DNA of 5,885 nucleotides, taken from positions 1 to 5,885 of the forward strand of contig JAJAYG010000077.1 in the NCBI GenBank assembly GCA_026786335.1, written 5' to 3'. The notes beneath the pieces are model-generated. The model did not search any database. It was not told the DNA's origin and saw nothing but the letters and a program-made list of their open reading frames with translations. This document shows positions 5,798 through 5,885 of this stretch, one piece after another (position 1 is the stretch's first letter; the number at the start of each line of letters is the position of its first letter). Both the position numbers and the translations under genes were made by a program. Source of the DNA: Chitinophagales bacterium (GTDB lineage: Bacteria > Bacteroidota > Bacteroidia > Chitinophagales > UBA10324).

Positions 5798-5885
5798 ATG
5801 AAAAAAATTACTCCCTTGCTATTTATGAATACCGCTTCATTTAGCACGGCCTTTTACTTCGCAGTCCTTCTCTTGCTGCCTAATA
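5798..5885 (+). CDS. N-terminus of a probable exported protein (cut by window edge)
   Basis: From the ATG at 5798 the frame stays open to the right edge for 29 codons. It starts MKKITPLLF, continues with a polar MNTASFST stretch, then AFYFAVLLLLPN. Two lysines followed by a hydrophobic run look like a signal peptide or first membrane segment, although the hydrophobic part is interrupted, which is unusual. The ATG is preceded by an AT-rich leader (AATTAAAATTTAATATC) typical of Bacteroidota starts and by two candidate promoters, which supports a real gene. Too little is present to name a family or a function. It is divergent from the LysE-family gene. Confidence 0.55.
   Translation, partial: MKKITPLLFMNTASFSTAFYFAVLLLLPN

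Overview
The window looks like a stretch of chromosome from a Bacteroidota bacterium, probably on the Chitinophagales/Sphingobacteriales side. The DNA is AT-rich and has no Shine-Dalgarno-like sites ahead of its starts. Several intergenic gaps carry the Bacteroidota -7 promoter element TAnnTTTG. A DUF4421-like protein and a Bacteroidota-style small biotin carrier protein point the same way. The taxonomic placement is inference from these signs.

Layout from left to right. A minus-strand gene for a secreted DUF4421-like protein is cut by the left edge (1-284). A divergent gap follows. Then come two plus-strand acyl-CoA metabolism genes: a PaaH/Hbd-type 3-hydroxyacyl-CoA dehydrogenase (501-1364) and, 47 bases on, a biotin carboxyl carrier protein (1412-1912). 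After a gap with a good -7 element there is an exported PAP2-family phosphatase (2074-2925). Next is a polytopic GT-C/GT39-like glycosyltransferase with a GTG start (2977-4353), whose last 27 residues appear to have been cut off by a one-base frameshift; the lost tail is readable to 4435. A DinB-like four-helix-bundle protein (4522-4989) converges with, and overlaps by 8 bases, a minus-strand LysE-family transporter (4982-5608). The right edge holds the N-terminus of another plus-strand gene (from 5798) with a signal-peptide-like start and two candidate -7 elements ahead of it.

How the genes work together. The first two plausibly act in the same area, fatty-acid, branched-chain or aromatic acyl-CoA turnover plus acyl-CoA carboxylation, although no carboxylase or biotin carboxylase subunit is in the window. 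The phosphatase and the glycosyltransferase both handle, or are related to enzymes that handle, polyprenyl-phosphate or lipid-linked substrates at the inner membrane, so a shared envelope role is possible but not shown. The rest looks like ordinary housekeeping and accessory genes. I found no CRISPR array, tRNA, rRNA, insertion sequence or defence system. The most notable item is the glycosyltransferase frameshift.
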